A DNA stretch of 64,000 nt from Ovis canadensis (taxonomy: Eukaryota; Chordata; Mammalia; Artiodactyla; Bovidae), in the NCBI RefSeq assembly GCF_042477335.2, contig NC_091246.1:215139501-215203500 (forward strand). Direction: 5' to 3'. The first letter of the stretch is position 1; each line of letters opens with the position of its first letter. Made by a program: the position numbers and the translations under genes. Under the pieces are notes generated by a model that had not been told where the DNA came from, did no database searches, and worked only from the letters and a program-made list of their open reading frames with translations. Below are positions 1-12,231 of this stretch, piece by piece.

Positions 1-1259
1 TAGGGGATTTATTAAAAATATTGATTCATGATACACAACAGATGTGGCCCAGTAATGAGACACAGAGGTAGGTTGAGCAGTTACGTCTTCTTTCTTCAAA
101 CCTGCCAATGGTTCTCTGTAATCATAGGTACAACTGGATGGCATTGAGGCTCTTTGTGACAGAGAGGACCAGGGCTAGTGACCCTCCTGGTGTTTCCCTT
201 CCCTACAGGCCCAGGGCATCTGCACTGGTGAATATCCAGCTTATATATCCACCTGTTAATGTCAACTCTCTCCTGTGGTCAAAGAGATTAACCTTCAAGT
301 CTGGACTGCACAGGCACACTTAAAAATAGAATCTGTTTTTTTCCCAGTTTTATGCATTTATTGTGCTTTGAGAAAGGTGATCTGTTTGATCCTTTATTTT
401 CAATGAATAACAGTCAAAATGTAGCCAAAATAGAATGACAAGTGTACACTGATGGAGTCAACAGGTCTTGGGTGGGAGGCAGTGGAGTATATTGAAAGAC
501 TTTCGAGCAGAAGGTAACAATAAACACACATATTCTTAAAGGAAGTTACTGATGGGGGCTCTTTCTATGAGAGAGCACCCCTCAACAGTGTAAGAGGAGT
601 CTGGAAACTGATGAAAGCCTCCTGAGAGTGCTCAGCACACTGATCAAAGTTCAGTCCAACCTGCACTGTTATTGCCCATGCAGCTGTTACCTCTGGTTTG
701 TTAGAAAGGCCCGAAGTTTCCAACCGGGTTGAGTAGCTGTGATTTCACCTGGTGATTGTCTACTTCTGTGAAATTTCATTTGCAGATATCAGAGATGGCT
801 TCCCTGTCTCCTTTTCCCAGGAAAAACTAGGAATGAGGGAAAGAAGGAGGAGGAAGAGAGACAGAGAGAAGAGTAACATGGAATCTTAGCAGATGGCAGT
901 TGGTGCCCATGAGCTAAGAGGTTTGAGTTGGTGGAGGGAGCCTGAGGATTGGGATCCTGGGTGTGAGACCTGGTGAGCAGGAACAGACATTAGTGAAGGA
1001 AGCAACCAGCAACCAGTTGGCCTCAGCCTGGGGGCAGAGAGGCCCCACATTATGACTCTGTAGAGAAGGACTCTTGGCAAAATCTGAGGCTGGTTTACAA
1101 TGACAGTTGATACAGTTTGTCAGATTGGGGAGTGAGGTGCTGGGGGTGCAAAGAAGGCTTAGGGCTTGGGGCCAATGCCCGAGAAGCTCCTCCCTGTGCT
1201 TCTCATTCCTCTTACTAAGATGCACTGATAAATCATTTTATGAACTCATAAAAGGATTA
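1..1259. other. Intergenic, no gene recognised
   Basis: AT-leaning sequence with only short chance ORFs on both strands and no splice-supported or homologous coding segment. A purine-rich stretch lies at about 836-875. I see no recognisable transposon here. Confidence 0.6.
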
Positions 1260-1450
1260 CAAGGACATCCCCGGTGGTCCAATGGTTAAGGTTTTGCCTT
1301 CCAAGACAGGGGGCAAGGGTTCCATCCTTAGCGGTTGGAGCGAAGATCCCACAATGCCTAGGGGCCAAAAAACCAAAACATGAAAGGAAGCAATATCGCA
1401 ACAAATTCAATAAAGACTTTAAAAATGGTGCACACACACACACACAAAAA
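1260..1450 (+). mobile_element. CHR-2-type tRNA-derived SINE
   Basis: Diverged copy starting CATCCCCGGTGGTCCAATGG, with degenerate A/B-box-like tRNA head, the GATCCCACAATGCC segment, and a tail with a (CA)n run at 1430-1446 followed by A's. This structure is typical of cetartiodactyl CHR SINEs. Confidence 0.7.
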
Positions 1451-1794
1451 AAAACTTCAATAAATTTGGAGAAAGAGGCCAGAATAAAGTGGGAGGGTAT
1501 GAGCCCTGTGAAGTCTGGGGACCACAAGGGCCAAGGCTTGGGAGCTTGAATTAGAGAAAAGCAAAGGCCTTTGGGGTTCTGAGGGAGGCTGAGGGAAGAA
1601 AGGAGGTCAGAAGAGGCAGCAGGGCCCCGCTGGGTCCTAAAGCACCCCGCAGACCTCAGAAAGAACTTCAGATTATACTTTGGGGAAGCAGAAAAGCTCT
1701 GGAGGATAGTTGGACCTGACATTTTAACAAAGGTCCTTGGCTCCTGAGTGGAGCCCAGATAAGATGCATCAAAAAGTTTGTAACACTTTTATTT

Positions 1795-2198
1795 TTTAGT
1801 TTCCTGGGGGCAGCCATGACAAAATACCACAGACTGGGCAGCTTAAATAATGGAAATTGGTTTCCTCACCATTCTGGAGGCTGAAAGTCTAAGATGAAGA
1901 TGCCAGCAGGCTGGTTTCTTCTGAGAGCTGTGAGGGGAGGATCAGCTCCTGTTCTCTCTCCTTGGCTTACACGTGGCCAGCTTCTCCCAGTGTCCTCCTC
2001 CTATGTGTCGGCGTCCAAATTTCCTCTTCTTGAAAAGATCCCAGTCATAACAGATCAGGGGTTACCCTAATGATCTCATCGTGGCTTATCAGCACTCTAA
2101 AGACCCTATCTCTAAATATGGTCACGTTTTGAGGTACTGGCAGTCGGGGCTTCAACGTACAGATTTTAGGGGGCCAGTTTTAGGGAACCGTTAAGCCC
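1795..2198 (+). mobile_element. Ancient LTR (MaLR/MLT1-like)
   Basis: Recognisable diverged mammalian repeat with landmarks GACAAAATACCACAGACTGG, TTCTGGAGGCTGAAAGTC, TCCAAATTTCCTCTTCTTG, AAAGACCCTATCTCTAAATA and GAGGTACTGG. It matches my recollection of a MaLR solo LTR. No internal coding region is present. Confidence 0.6.
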
Positions 2199-2199
2199 A

Positions 2200-2250
2200 T
2201 AATGGGCTTCCCTGGTGGTTCAGTGTTAAAGAATCTGCCTGCAATGCAGG
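2200..2250 (+). mobile_element. Bov-tA SINE 5' fragment
   Basis: GGGCTTCCCTGGTGGTTCAG through TGCAATGCAGGA, the tRNA-like head only. Followed by unrelated sequence and a T/GTT-rich tract (2286-2312). Confidence 0.75.
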
Positions 2251-2330
2251 ATAAGAATATACAACCAGAAGCATTTCTCCCAGTGGTTTTTTTTTGTTGT
2301 TGTTGTTGTTCTTTAATAAGCAAATACGTG

Positions 2331-2552
2331 GGCTTCCCAGGTGGCACTAGTGGTAAAGGACCCGTCTGCCAACGCAGGAGATGTTAGAGACATGTAAGTT
2401 TGATCACTAGGTCAAGAAGATCCCCTGGAGGAGGGAATGGCAACCCAGTCCAGTATTCTTGTCTGGAGAATCCCATGGACAGAGGAGCCTAGGGGACTAC
2501 AGTCCACAGGATCACACAGAGTCGGACAGGACTGAAGTGACTTAGTATGCAT
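2331..2552 (+). mobile_element. Bov-tA SINE, nearly full length
   Basis: Begins GGGCTTCCCAGGTGGCACTA, contains AAGATCCCCTGGAGGAGGGA and CCCATGGACAGAGGAGCC, and ends ACAGAGTCGGACAGGACTGA. The anticodon-region arm is altered relative to other copies. Confidence 0.9.
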
Positions 2553-3190
2553 TCTCACAAGCCTCTTATCGCAGAAGACTCCCTGATACATCCAAAATAG
2601 TGTCCCTATTAAGTAGCATACATTTATTGTCCTTTTTTTTTTTAAAGGTCATCTTCTACCTCAGTGTCAACCCTACAGGGCCAAATTCTTTGTTTTGTTA
2701 ATTGATGTATCTCTAATGCCTAGTCGGAAAGTAGCAGATCCCCAGTAAATATTCATGAAAGGATGAATGTGTATTATGAAGACATTACAAATTACTCTGC
2801 AAAAAACAATGACAGAGAATGATGTTCAAGGAATGTTAAATGAAGAAAGCACACTTTAAAAAGCTGCCTGCTTAGCATGGTTTCATTTTAAAATCATACA
2901 CATATAATTTATCTTTATTAAAAGAAAGCTTAGAGAACAAAAATAAATAAATCTTGGAGAGATACATAACAAAATACTAATAATGGGTGGCTCTGGAGGT
3001 GAGATTTTGATTTCTCATATATATGTATTTTCTAATTTCTCTTTAGTGAATATGCATTACCTCTGTAAGAGGAAAAAGACAATACATTTATCAAAAGTTA
3101 ATAGAACATGTTTTCCCATAAATTGTAACTGACTGTTATGTTAAGAGAGAAAAAAATACATTATTTGTCCTTTTCACTGGGGAGTGGTAG
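2553..3190 (+). mobile_element. Old L1 3' end within unique sequence
   Basis: About 2790-3095 resembles the 3' UTR of old mammalian L1 elements (GATACATAACAAAATACTAA, TGGGTGGCTCTGGAGGTGAG, TATTTTCTAATTTCTCTTTA). The remainder (2553-2790) is unassigned. Confidence 0.45.
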
Positions 3191-3375
3191 GAAATACAGT
3201 GAATGGGCAGTCTCTTGGAGCCCAGTGACCGAGAGCACAGCCCATGGAATCTGCCCAGCCTGAATTCAAGCCCTCATGTGTCACTTTCTAGATCTGTCAT
3301 CTCAAGCATACTTGCCAGTTGTACTGAGTCTCAGTTTCTTGTCTGTACAATGGGCTAACAGCGGTACACACGGGG
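3190..3375 (+). mobile_element. MIR SINE
   Basis: Diverged but ordered match to MIR: GAGAGCACAG, GAATTCAAGCCC, TGTCACTTTCTAGATCTGTC, CTCAGTTTCTTGTCTGTACA, ATGGGCTAACAGCGGTACA. Confidence 0.65.
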
Positions 3376-4492
3376 CTTGGAGCTGCCTTCCATCTCTGGC
3401 CCAGGCTGGAATTTGATTCTTTTGAGCTCAGTGATTAGACACCAAAGTTCAAGGATCAATCCAAGGATCTGACTCTTCTTTAGTCAAGAACAGGCCAGGC
3501 AACATCCAGAGTACCCCATGCATTGCTTCCGGGCCTGGGCAGGGACAGGCAGCAAGAAATAATGAGGCACTTGCTACAAGTGCCGAAGTTTTAAGGGGAC
3601 CTCAAAACACTCACTGTTCAGGAGAAATGATATTTAGATGGAATATTTTTAATAAACATATGTTTAAAAATCTATAATGAACAAAATGTCAACCACTTTC
3701 ATAGAGACAGATGAGCATTACTAATTCCTCCTTTGTTTCCGGCTCCATTATGGCTCAGCATGGCACTGCTCCCAGCCCACAGACTGAAGGTGGGAAACCT
3801 TCAATTATTCAAATCATTATTAATTGCTACTTAATTATAATTAATTATCTAAATTGTCCCGAGTCTCAGAAAGAGCATTGCTCTTTCTGTGATTGTTTGG
3901 CCCTCAGTCAAGGCCCTGTAAGGATACCTCTGCGCGCACGTGTGTGTGTGTGTGTGTGTGTGTTCAGTCACTCAGTTGTGTCTGATTCTTTGTGACTCTA
4001 AGGTAGGGAATGTGTATTTTTCTGATCCTATTTATTTCTTTCTCCTCAGTAGATACTTCATCACAATTGCTACCTAGACACAACCTTATCTTGTTGAAGA
4101 CCCTGAGGGGCAAGTTTCTTCCTATTCTTTTATAGAAACATAAAATGCCAGCAAAGCAGGATTTCTACCTAAAAGAGGGCTAAACAGAATTTGCAGATGT
4201 TGCAAACTCCTCCCCTGATGCTTCTGGGGAAGGGCACACAGACCTTGGCATACACCTTGTTTCAAAAACAGGCAATAGCAAACAGCGTGTTCATTCCACC
4301 TACTTCCCTGGAGAAGGGAAGATCCTTATGAGATAGGATCAGATGGGCCATTGGTCCCAAGTGGAGAGTTTCCCTGAAGGGCTTTCATATTACTGTATTA
4401 TGGGGGTGGTTTGTGAATAGTTGTTTCTGCATATCAAACACTTCATAGTATACATTCACATGGAAATCGCTAGTTAAATGTAGCAGCTGTAG
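3376..4492. other. Intergenic with TG microsatellite and SINE scrap
   Basis: No gene. A (TG)n microsatellite at 3940-3963 is followed by TTCAGTCACTCAGTTGTGTC (to about 4000), the end of a truncated Bov-type SINE in reverse orientation. The rest is unassigned. Confidence 0.6.
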
Positions 4493-4767
4493 AGCTTCCC
4501 CGGTGGCTCAGTGGTAAAGAATCCACCTGCCAATGCAAAAGACAGGAGTTCGATCCCTGCCCCCAGAGGATACCACATGCCATGGGGCAACTAAGCCTGT
4601 GTGCCACAACTATTGAGCCTGTACTCAACACCACCACAAACAGAAGCCCGTGCACCACAACGAAGAGTAGCCCTCTTATCCACGATTATAGAACGCCTGT
4701 GCAGCAATAAAGATCCAGCACAGTCAGAAGTAAAGAAAAGTAAAGGAAAGAAAAGTAGCAGCAATAG
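4493..4767 (+). mobile_element. CHR-1-type SINE with imperfect target-site duplication
   Basis: tRNA-like head (AGCTTCCCCGGTGGCTCAGT) then the characteristic CHR-1 body: ACTAAGCCTGTGTGCCACAA, CACAACGAAGAGTAGCCC, GCAATAAAGATCCAGCACAG, A/G-rich tail. Flanked by GTAGCAGCTGTAG (4480-4492) and GTAGCAGCAATAG (4755-4767), 11 of 13 identical, a likely aged target-site duplication. Confidence 0.75.
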
Positions 4768-4960
4768 TAATGTTTGGAGTTTTGTTTTCATCAGTGGTTT
4801 CATTTTACAGGACACTTTTTTTTTATTTGCTGAAACCATAGATTCTAAGTTGCTCTGTCAAAGTAATCGCTAGAAAAATAAGATATTCTTAGCATATAAA
4901 CTTTAGGAAATTTCTCCTGCTACTCTTCTCCATTTAATGCACTATATGTTGTTTTCAAGA

Positions 4961-5150
4961 AAGAATCTGCCTGCAATGCAGGAGACCCAGGTTCGATCCC
5001 TGGGTCAGAAAGATCCCCTGGAGAAAGAAATGGATACCCAATCCAGTATTCTTGCCTGAAAAATCCCATGGACAGAGGAGACTGGCGGGCTACAGTCCAT
5101 GGGGTCGCAAGAGTTGGACACTATGGAGCGACTAACCACCACCACCATGT
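4961..5150 (+). mobile_element. Bov-tA SINE, 5'-truncated
   Basis: AAGAATCTGCCTGCAATGCA through GATCCCCTGGAGAAAGAAAT and GGCGGGCTACAGTCCATGGG to GGAGCGACTAACCACCACC, with a (CCA)n tail. Confidence 0.9.
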
Positions 5151-5822
5151 TGATTTCAAGCACATCAGGTGAGACACCACAAGATAAACATAACCTCTGG
5201 CAGATTTGTTTCTGCACAAATCTGTGTTCTTTCTAGCTACCGAAAAACTCAGAGACCAAGCAGGGAAAGGAATTGTTTGAATGGCAGGTAGTGCATAAGA
5301 CTTAGATTTGGTTACAGTATAAGTTTAGCATAATACATTATAAGGTGATGGTCTGGATGGACTTCAGAGCTTGATGAACTTTGGTGAATAAGTTAACTTT
5401 GAGGGTTTTTTTGTGTTTTTGTGTGTGTTTTTTTCTCTCTGATTTAAGGAATGTTGCTCACCATACCCTTCCCTTCCTCCTCCATATATTTAGATTAATA
5501 CTCTTTCTAGGGAAGCAAAATACACTGGGATTACATACCTGCATCCAGTAAGAAGTCTGACTCTCCTGAGACCACCGCGTGCTGATGGATGTCCAGCTGG
5601 CTCCAGATGTCCCAGCCTTCATAGACTGGGCACCTGACAGGAGAGTGAGGAACCCAGCGGACATCCAGAACAGACACTCCAGCTGTGTGTCCCTGCACGA
5701 ACCATGTCCAGTTGCTAGATCCACTCTAAATGAGGCCTGAACTGTTCCAGGTCAGAGAGGAGTGGTCCCCACTGCGCTCTGCCTATGGGGACCCACAAAA
5801 TTGTGAGCATTAGAAAATGACT
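5151..5822. other. Intergenic, no gene recognised
   Basis: Unique-looking sequence with no supported coding exon. The minus-strand frame at 5458-5724 has no family match that I recognise and no splice context. Confidence 0.5.
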
Positions 5823-6155
5823 GTTTTTTAAAATAGATTTTTATTGGAATACAGTTGCTTTACAGTTATGTTAGTTTCTGCTGTACAGCAAAGTAAATCA
5901 GTTATATGCACACATATATCCCCTCATTTTTGGACTGCCTTCCCATTTAGGTCACCACAGAGCACCGAGTAGATTTCCCTGTGCTATACAGTAGGTTCTC
6001 ATTAGTTATCTATTTTATACATAGTAGTGTGTATATGTCTGTCCCAATCTCCCAATCCATCCCACTACCTCCCCTTCCCCCTTGGTGTCCCTACATTTGT
6101 TCTCTATGTCTGTATCTCTATTTTCACCTTGTAAATATCATCATCTATACCATTA
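5823..6155 (-). mobile_element. Ruminant L1 3' end, antisense, with TSD
   Basis: Reverse-oriented L1 tail: T-rich start, then TTTATTGGAATACAGTTGCT, CTGCTGTACAGCAAAGTAAA, CCCTGTGCTATACAGTAGG, ending near TTCACCTTGTAAATATCATC. Flanked by AAAATGACT at 5814-5822 and 6156-6164, the target-site duplication. Confidence 0.85.
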
Positions 6156-6164
6156 AAAATGACT

Positions 6165-9090
6165 ATTGTTTTTAAAAAATGCTGTAGAGGAACAGAAACT
6201 AGAAGCAGAGGCACACAAAAAAAATAGAGAAGGCTGAAAAGTAAAGAATAATTGTATCAGTTCTCAAACTGTGATTGCTGGTACTCTCCGTCCAACTCTT
6301 CCATTTTTCCAACTTTTATCACTCATTTATTCATTCAAGAAAAAACATATTGAGACTGTTGCAAGCCAGGCATTATACTTTGTGCTGGGGATACCAAAAA
6401 GCTGAATAAAGTAGTTCAGTCCTCAGGGGAATGGCTAGTTTAACGAGGATGTCAAGCAATTACCATACTACGGGATACGAGGCTGCTTTAGAGAAGGAAC
6501 TGATTGCACTGAAGATGCAGAGTTTTGTATCTTTAAGAGTCAGAGAGCACTGCAGAGGAGGTTCTGCTTGAGATAAGCCTCAGAAGAATGAGTAGAGGTT
6601 TACCAGATGGCCAAGGTGGGACTGGGCAAATTCTATGACTACAAAGAGCAGTGGATTCATTTTTGGACAGTGGCTTCAGCTGCTCCTGTGGTCTTGATTT
6701 TTCCTTGCCTCTCCTGGGCAAAGCATTGATTGCATAACGAGAGTATTACTTTCAGATGAGTATTTGATTTTATCTGCATGGTAAGTATGACTGGAAAAAC
6801 ACAGCTCATGGGGTATATGGCCTTACTCAACCTAGGCTTGTCAAACAAATGCCCTACATAAGCTAAACTTACTCACCAGAGGGGACAAGGCTTTAGCCAC
6901 CCTCTGCACCCCCACCCCCAACGTAACCTGTGTTATTGTTTTTTTTTTTTTTCCAAGTGTGCTGTCTATTCAAATCTGACTCGTAAGACAAGTTCCCTGG
7001 CCCCTACCTCCTTCCAGTTTGCTGTCTTAATCCCTTTTGATAGAAAAGTTCTAGAAGTACTTCAGGGTGAATGCCATGCTATGAGGATAAAAAGTGATTA
7101 TATGAGAAAAATTTAATGTCCTAAAAATCCATGAGCTTTGTTTCTAGCAGACAAACTTGGTGAAAAAGACACCTTCAAACTTTTCCCTACTGCCGAGTTT
7201 AACGAAACTCCTTTCTCTGCAGTGTTTCTAACACCAACTTTGTTTCAGGAGGCCCTTGTCAAAAAGGCTAGGAAAAACTGAGGGGAACATGGTGAACCAC
7301 TGCAAGAAAACGGTTCTAACTTCAATAAGGCAACTTGGCCAAGAATTCCATTTTAAGAGTATAAAATTAAATGGAAGTGCAGAGAATAAACATCTTAAAT
7401 AACCTAAGATAACACACAAAGGAAACAAGTGGAAATAGTGAAATTTGGAAATGCTGGAGGGAAAGGAGCGTTGTCATGATTAAGAACAAACAACTGAAAG
7501 CATCTAATGTGTGTGTTTTTAAAAAACATTCTGCCTTGTTCTAAGTGGATTTGGCAGTGAGTTATTTCCTGGGTAAGTCATTTCCTGGGGAGGAGCTCTC
7601 TTATGAGACTAGTTAAGTATAGACCACATACTGTTGCAGTCTTTGGAGCTGGGAGCAGAGCTGGCACCTGTTTTAGAAAACCAGCAGCCTGAACAAGGCA
7701 CTTCCAGAAGACAACGGCTCCTCTACCTTCACTTGGAGGTGATCAGAGGAAACACTGGTGGGCTGAGAAGGATTTTAGATTTCCTATCATACTTAGACAA
7801 ATGGAACTGGAAGTAAATAAACCATTAAATGGCAGAGAAAAATAATGGCCCCAAGAAGGTAGAAGGAAACCCCTCAACTCTTCTAGAACTGCAGACTTTT
7901 CCTAGAACTTATCTGAGAAAATGCCTCAATATTTGGGACTGTAGCCACAGTGGCTTGTCCAGTGAGCATTCATTGCCCTGATGGTATGGTAAACTAACAA
8001 CTTTTTCATTTTTTTAGAGTATCATTTCGACTAAATTAGCTTTCTCATCTCAACAGACTCACTTGGCAGAAGGAAACCTAGATGGTGTGAGAAGAGAAAG
8101 AAGGTGGGAGAACAGTTCAGAAGGTGTAGGGAAGGAAGACAGCTGGAAGAGACACAGGGTAGTTTATTACAATATGACTCCCAGTACTGTCTAAGGCCCC
8201 ACTTACTCCAAAATCTGGATTATAATGTTCTGAAGTCGGGAATGAGAGAAGTCAAGTTGTTCCACATGAAATCAGGTATAACAGTAATTCTCAACTTTTT
8301 TGTTCACATATGCCACTGAGAATATGGTGATAAGGGTAGACTCTACATCCAGAAAAAAAATGTACCTATTATACACAAAATCCTCTTCTGTGAGACCAAC
8401 TAGTTGTAATACTCAGGATGGAATCCAATTACTCACAACACACATATAATATATAATCCTGTTTACTTGACCATTGTAGACTCTTTCTTGCATCTGACCT
8501 AGTTTCATTCTACAGTTTTTCTTTCTCGACTTTTTTTTTTGTCCTTTTAGCTTAAGAAAAGATCATTACAGAACTCCTTGTATAACTTTTTCAAATATGC
8601 TGAAAAAAGGCTATGAAATTTTATCATGATCATTCTTGCTTTAAGTTGAAATTTCTCTAATCTTTCCTTACAGATTGTTCCTTACAGAGTGCTTTCAATA
8701 TCCAGTTTCAATGTCGAGTTCTCCCTTCTGCATTAGTTACTCAGCTATATAATTACATTTTCTGAGCCTCCCTTGCAGCTATGTATGGCCATGGGACTAA
8801 GCTTTAAGCCAATGATATGTAAGCACTGTGCTATGTGGATTTCTGAAAAAATCTGCCTTCTCTTTCTCCACCCTACTGTCTAGAATGAAGACACAATAGC
8901 TGGAGATAAATAGACATCCTGGGCCATGAGTTTGAGGGGTGATGGATAAGACTGGTTTGTGGACTCCCTTATTAGAAGATAAATTTCATGAGAACAGGGA
9001 CCTTGTTTTTCTTGGTCAAAGCAACCTAAACCTGAACCTAAAAATTGTGGCCTATAGTAAGGGCTCAGGGTGCATGCTATCTCTTCAATT
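6165..9090. other. Intergenic, no gene recognised
   Basis: About 2.9 kb of moderately AT-rich sequence with chance ORFs only. Poly-T runs at 6940-6953 and 8530-8541. No assigned transposon and no supported exon. Confidence 0.55.
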
Positions 9091-9282
9091 GTATCTCACT
9101 CTGTGGGACCATATGGACTGTAGCCCGCCAGGCTCCTCTGTCCACAGGACTCTCCAGGCAAGAATACTGGAGTAAGTTGCCATGCCCTCCTCCAGGGTAT
9201 CTTCCTGACCCAGGGATTGAACCTGCATCTCCTGAATTGGCAGGCAGGTTCTTTACCACTAGCACAACCTGGGAAGCCCAAG
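9091..9282 (-). mobile_element. Bov-tA SINE, antisense
   Basis: Reverse orientation: ATGGACTGTAGCCCGCCAGG, CCAGGCAAGAATACTGGAGT, CCCAGGGATTGAACCTG, GGTTCTTTACCACTAGCACA, CTGGGAAGCCC. Diverged at many CpG positions. Confidence 0.88.
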
Positions 9283-9295
9283 AGTTCAGATGCTG

Positions 9296-9480
9296 TGCTT
9301 AATTGCTCAGTCGTGCCTGACTCTGAGACTCCATGGACTATAGGCATGCCAGGCTTTTCTGTCCACTGGGATTCTCCAGGCAAGAATACTGGAATGGGTT
9401 CTTTGCCCCAACCCAGGGATCAAACCCAGGTCTCCCACATTGCAGGCAGATTTTTTACCTTCTGAGTCATCAGGGTATGG
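9296..9480 (-). mobile_element. Second Bov-tA SINE, antisense, tandem to the first
   Basis: Same order of landmarks (TGCTTAATTGCTCAGTCGTG, CAGGCAAGAATACTGGAATG, CAGGCAGATTTTTTACC). Same orientation as 9091-9282 with a 13-bp gap, so the two form a head-to-tail pair of independent or dimeric copies. Confidence 0.85.
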
Positions 9481-11082
9481 AACAGCCATTAAATGAATAA
9501 GTTGAATTAATGAATGCGTTTACTCCAGATCCATGTAAAACAGGGAATGTTCACACATCAGTTGGCATACGAAAATGTCAGGTTCTATCACAGAATCAAA
9601 CTCTAGCTGAATTCAGACGTCATTACTCCTTTGCTTCCCTTTTCTCTCCCAGATATGCCACGGTCATAAAAGGATAAGGTTTTTTTCTCACTGCCCTCCA
9701 ATGTTCTTTTAAAACAAAATATTCTCAAATCTATTAATACTTTCATAATGGTGCTTCTGAATATTTTTTCTGCTTAGCAAGTTTAAAATTCCTTAATTTT
9801 CAAGGTCATGCATATCTATTTTTGTATGTGCCTGATGTTAAATGCAGGCACTATTTTGAAACTTAATCTTGGGCGTTGTCTCAAGTCTATAAGAATCTTC
9901 CAAAATGGTAGCTGATGACATTCCTAGGACTTCAGACAATATTATTATTGTCATGGAATGTAGTCACTAGGTCCTAAGGATTTAATGAGATGTTGTTCAC
10001 TGAAGCTGAACTTCCTTGAATCCTTTCCCATTCTACCATGGTTTCCCACATTTCAATATATTGCCTGTTTTTGTATCCAAACCTTACTTATATCTTTTAA
10101 ACAATTAAATTACAAATTAATTATCTTTGCTTCCTTGATTTTTGAGGTGACCTTTCCATCCTGGTACTCTTGTAACAAAGGAGAATACTCCCTCTGGGTT
10201 TTTTTTTTCCTTTTCTTTTGGTCTCATGTGTGATTAAAGGGTTTGTAAAAGTTCACATGTTTTGCAATTACATGTCATTTCTTAATTTTTTAAACTCTTC
10301 CCCCTTCAAAGTTGTTGCTATTTCTTTTTACTATTTGGAGGAACAAATGTTTCCATCATCCATTTTTGTGACATACCTGTTTTATACCTGAGCTCCTTGG
10401 ATTTTTGCTCAAATTTATTTTCAACTTTTCCAATTTTGAGGGAAGCTATCATTTGCTTTTTATTAGGTATATCAAGCTTTTCTAATGTTTAAACTTCTTT
10501 ATACATTATCCTCGCTTTCCTGGAGTAGCTTTCCAAACAGAAGCCTATTATAACAGAGAAAAATAGAGCTCTTTTTTTGTGTGTCATCAGATGAGCTCTT
10601 CCTAAACCTCTTATCTATCAGAAATGTCTCTATTCTGACAGACCCAGAATAGGCGTCTGCCACCCAGGTCCTGTTTCCTTCCTTGCTTTTCTCTCAATCC
10701 AAAGCTCACCTATGTCTGCCCTGGAGTACCTCCACTTCTGCCTTCTTGAGGACCTTGCTCTGTCAATTTTCCCATCTCCTCTTACCTCAAACTCCAAACT
10801 TTTTTCTCCATTAGCTCATACCCTTTAACATATAAATATACTCACATTTTTTTCCATCTTAAAAAAAATCATTAACTGTACATTTCCTTGTAATGACTGG
10901 CACGTCTCTCTTCTCAGCCAAATGTTTGGGAAGAAAACCTTTGTCTCCACTTTATCACCTATTTCTTTCTTTTACTCACTGCTTGCCTTCCAGTTTGCAC
11001 CCATCCCCAGTCATCCATGTACCAGAGTCAGTGGTATTTGTAACTTTCCTGCCCTCTGGACAACACCGGACTCTGTCTCAGT
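9481..11082. other. Intergenic, no gene recognised
   Basis: AT-rich, with pyrimidine-rich sequence at 10640-11050 that may be an old LINE or LTR remnant in antisense, which I cannot name. No supported coding exon. Confidence 0.5.
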
Positions 11083-11309
11083 TCAGTTCAGTTCAGTCAC
11101 TCAGTCGTGTCCGACTCTTTGGGACCCCATGAATTGCAGCACACCAGGCCTCCCTGTCCATCACCGACTCCCGGAGTTCACTCAGACTCACATCCATTGA
11201 GTCAGTGATGCCATCCAGCCATCTCATCCTCTGTCGTCCCTTTCTCCTCCTGCCCCCAATCCCTCCCAGCATCAGAGTCTTTTCCAATGAGTCAACTCTT
11301 TGCATGAGG
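11083..11309 (-). mobile_element. BovB LINE 3' fragment, antisense
   Basis: Starts with the repeated AGTTCAGTTCAGTTCAGTCA terminal motif and carries CGTGTCCGACTCTTTGGGAC, CTCCCTGTCCATCACCGACT, TGATGCCATCCAGCCATCTC, ATCAGAGTCTTTTCCAATGA. The minus-strand frame encodes part of the C-terminal reverse-transcriptase region ([20 protein letters not shown]). Confidence 0.92.
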
Positions 11310-12231
11310 ACTCTGTTTAGGAAATTACAAATAGGAAATTACAATAGCTTCTACTGGCCAGGTACTGTGCTGGGTGCTCTGTTTCAGAAAAGAGAAGCAG
11401 ATGTGGTTTCTACCCTCATGGAATTCAGCTGATCAGCCATTTCTGATTAATACACAGGTCCCTTGATTTCCACTACTCCCTTTGGCAGGTTTACTTAAAT
11501 GCTATTTAAATTTCCCTATTTTTGAAGTTCCCTCTCTCCCTCTCCCTCCTTCCTTCCCTCCTTCCTTTCCTTATTATACACGTCTTCTCAAGGCAATCAC
11601 TTCTACACCCACAGCTTCAACTACTTTGTACTCCAATGACAATTTTAATATTGTTCTCATTTAACAGTTTTATTTTACATAGGACATCTCATTTACTAAA
11701 ACCGTAGATTCCAAGTTGCTCCATGAAAAATATTATAGTCTTAACTGTCAGCATTAGGGGATTTCCCAATTACATTTTAAAATGGATTTAGTATGTGTTA
11801 TTTTCAAAAACATAAGATGGGATATCACAAAATGGACTTAGCCTACAGAAGTTTACATTGAAGTTTCAACCTGAGAGCTCTACTTCCATGCTCCCATTAA
11901 CAGAGCCCCAAATGATCTTCCTCCTCAAACCTCTTCCTCTTTCTGCACTGTCTAGGAAAAAGTCACTGTGCTCTTCCTAGTTCCCTAAGTCAGAACCCTA
12001 GCAGCCATTTTTGCCTCTCTTTTTCCCCCTCTTGCTCCATATTTGGTCACCAAATGACCTCAAATCCTTTTCCACCGCACCAGTCTCTGCCACTGCATTT
12101 AGCTTGAACTCTCACTCCCCTCTTAGATGAATATAAAGTCTCTTAATCGGTCTCGTTTCTTCCATCAATCCTCTTTATTGTCCAGAGTGACCTCACTAGA
12201 AACCATCTGATTGTGACTCCTTAACGTTTTT
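11310..12231. other. Intergenic, possible old repeat host of a BovB insertion
   Basis: About 11880-12230 is a C/T-rich old repeat-like stretch that appears to continue at about 12823 after the BovB copy, so BovB probably inserted into it. There is a CTCC/TTCC low-complexity run at 11530-11565. No gene. Confidence 0.4.
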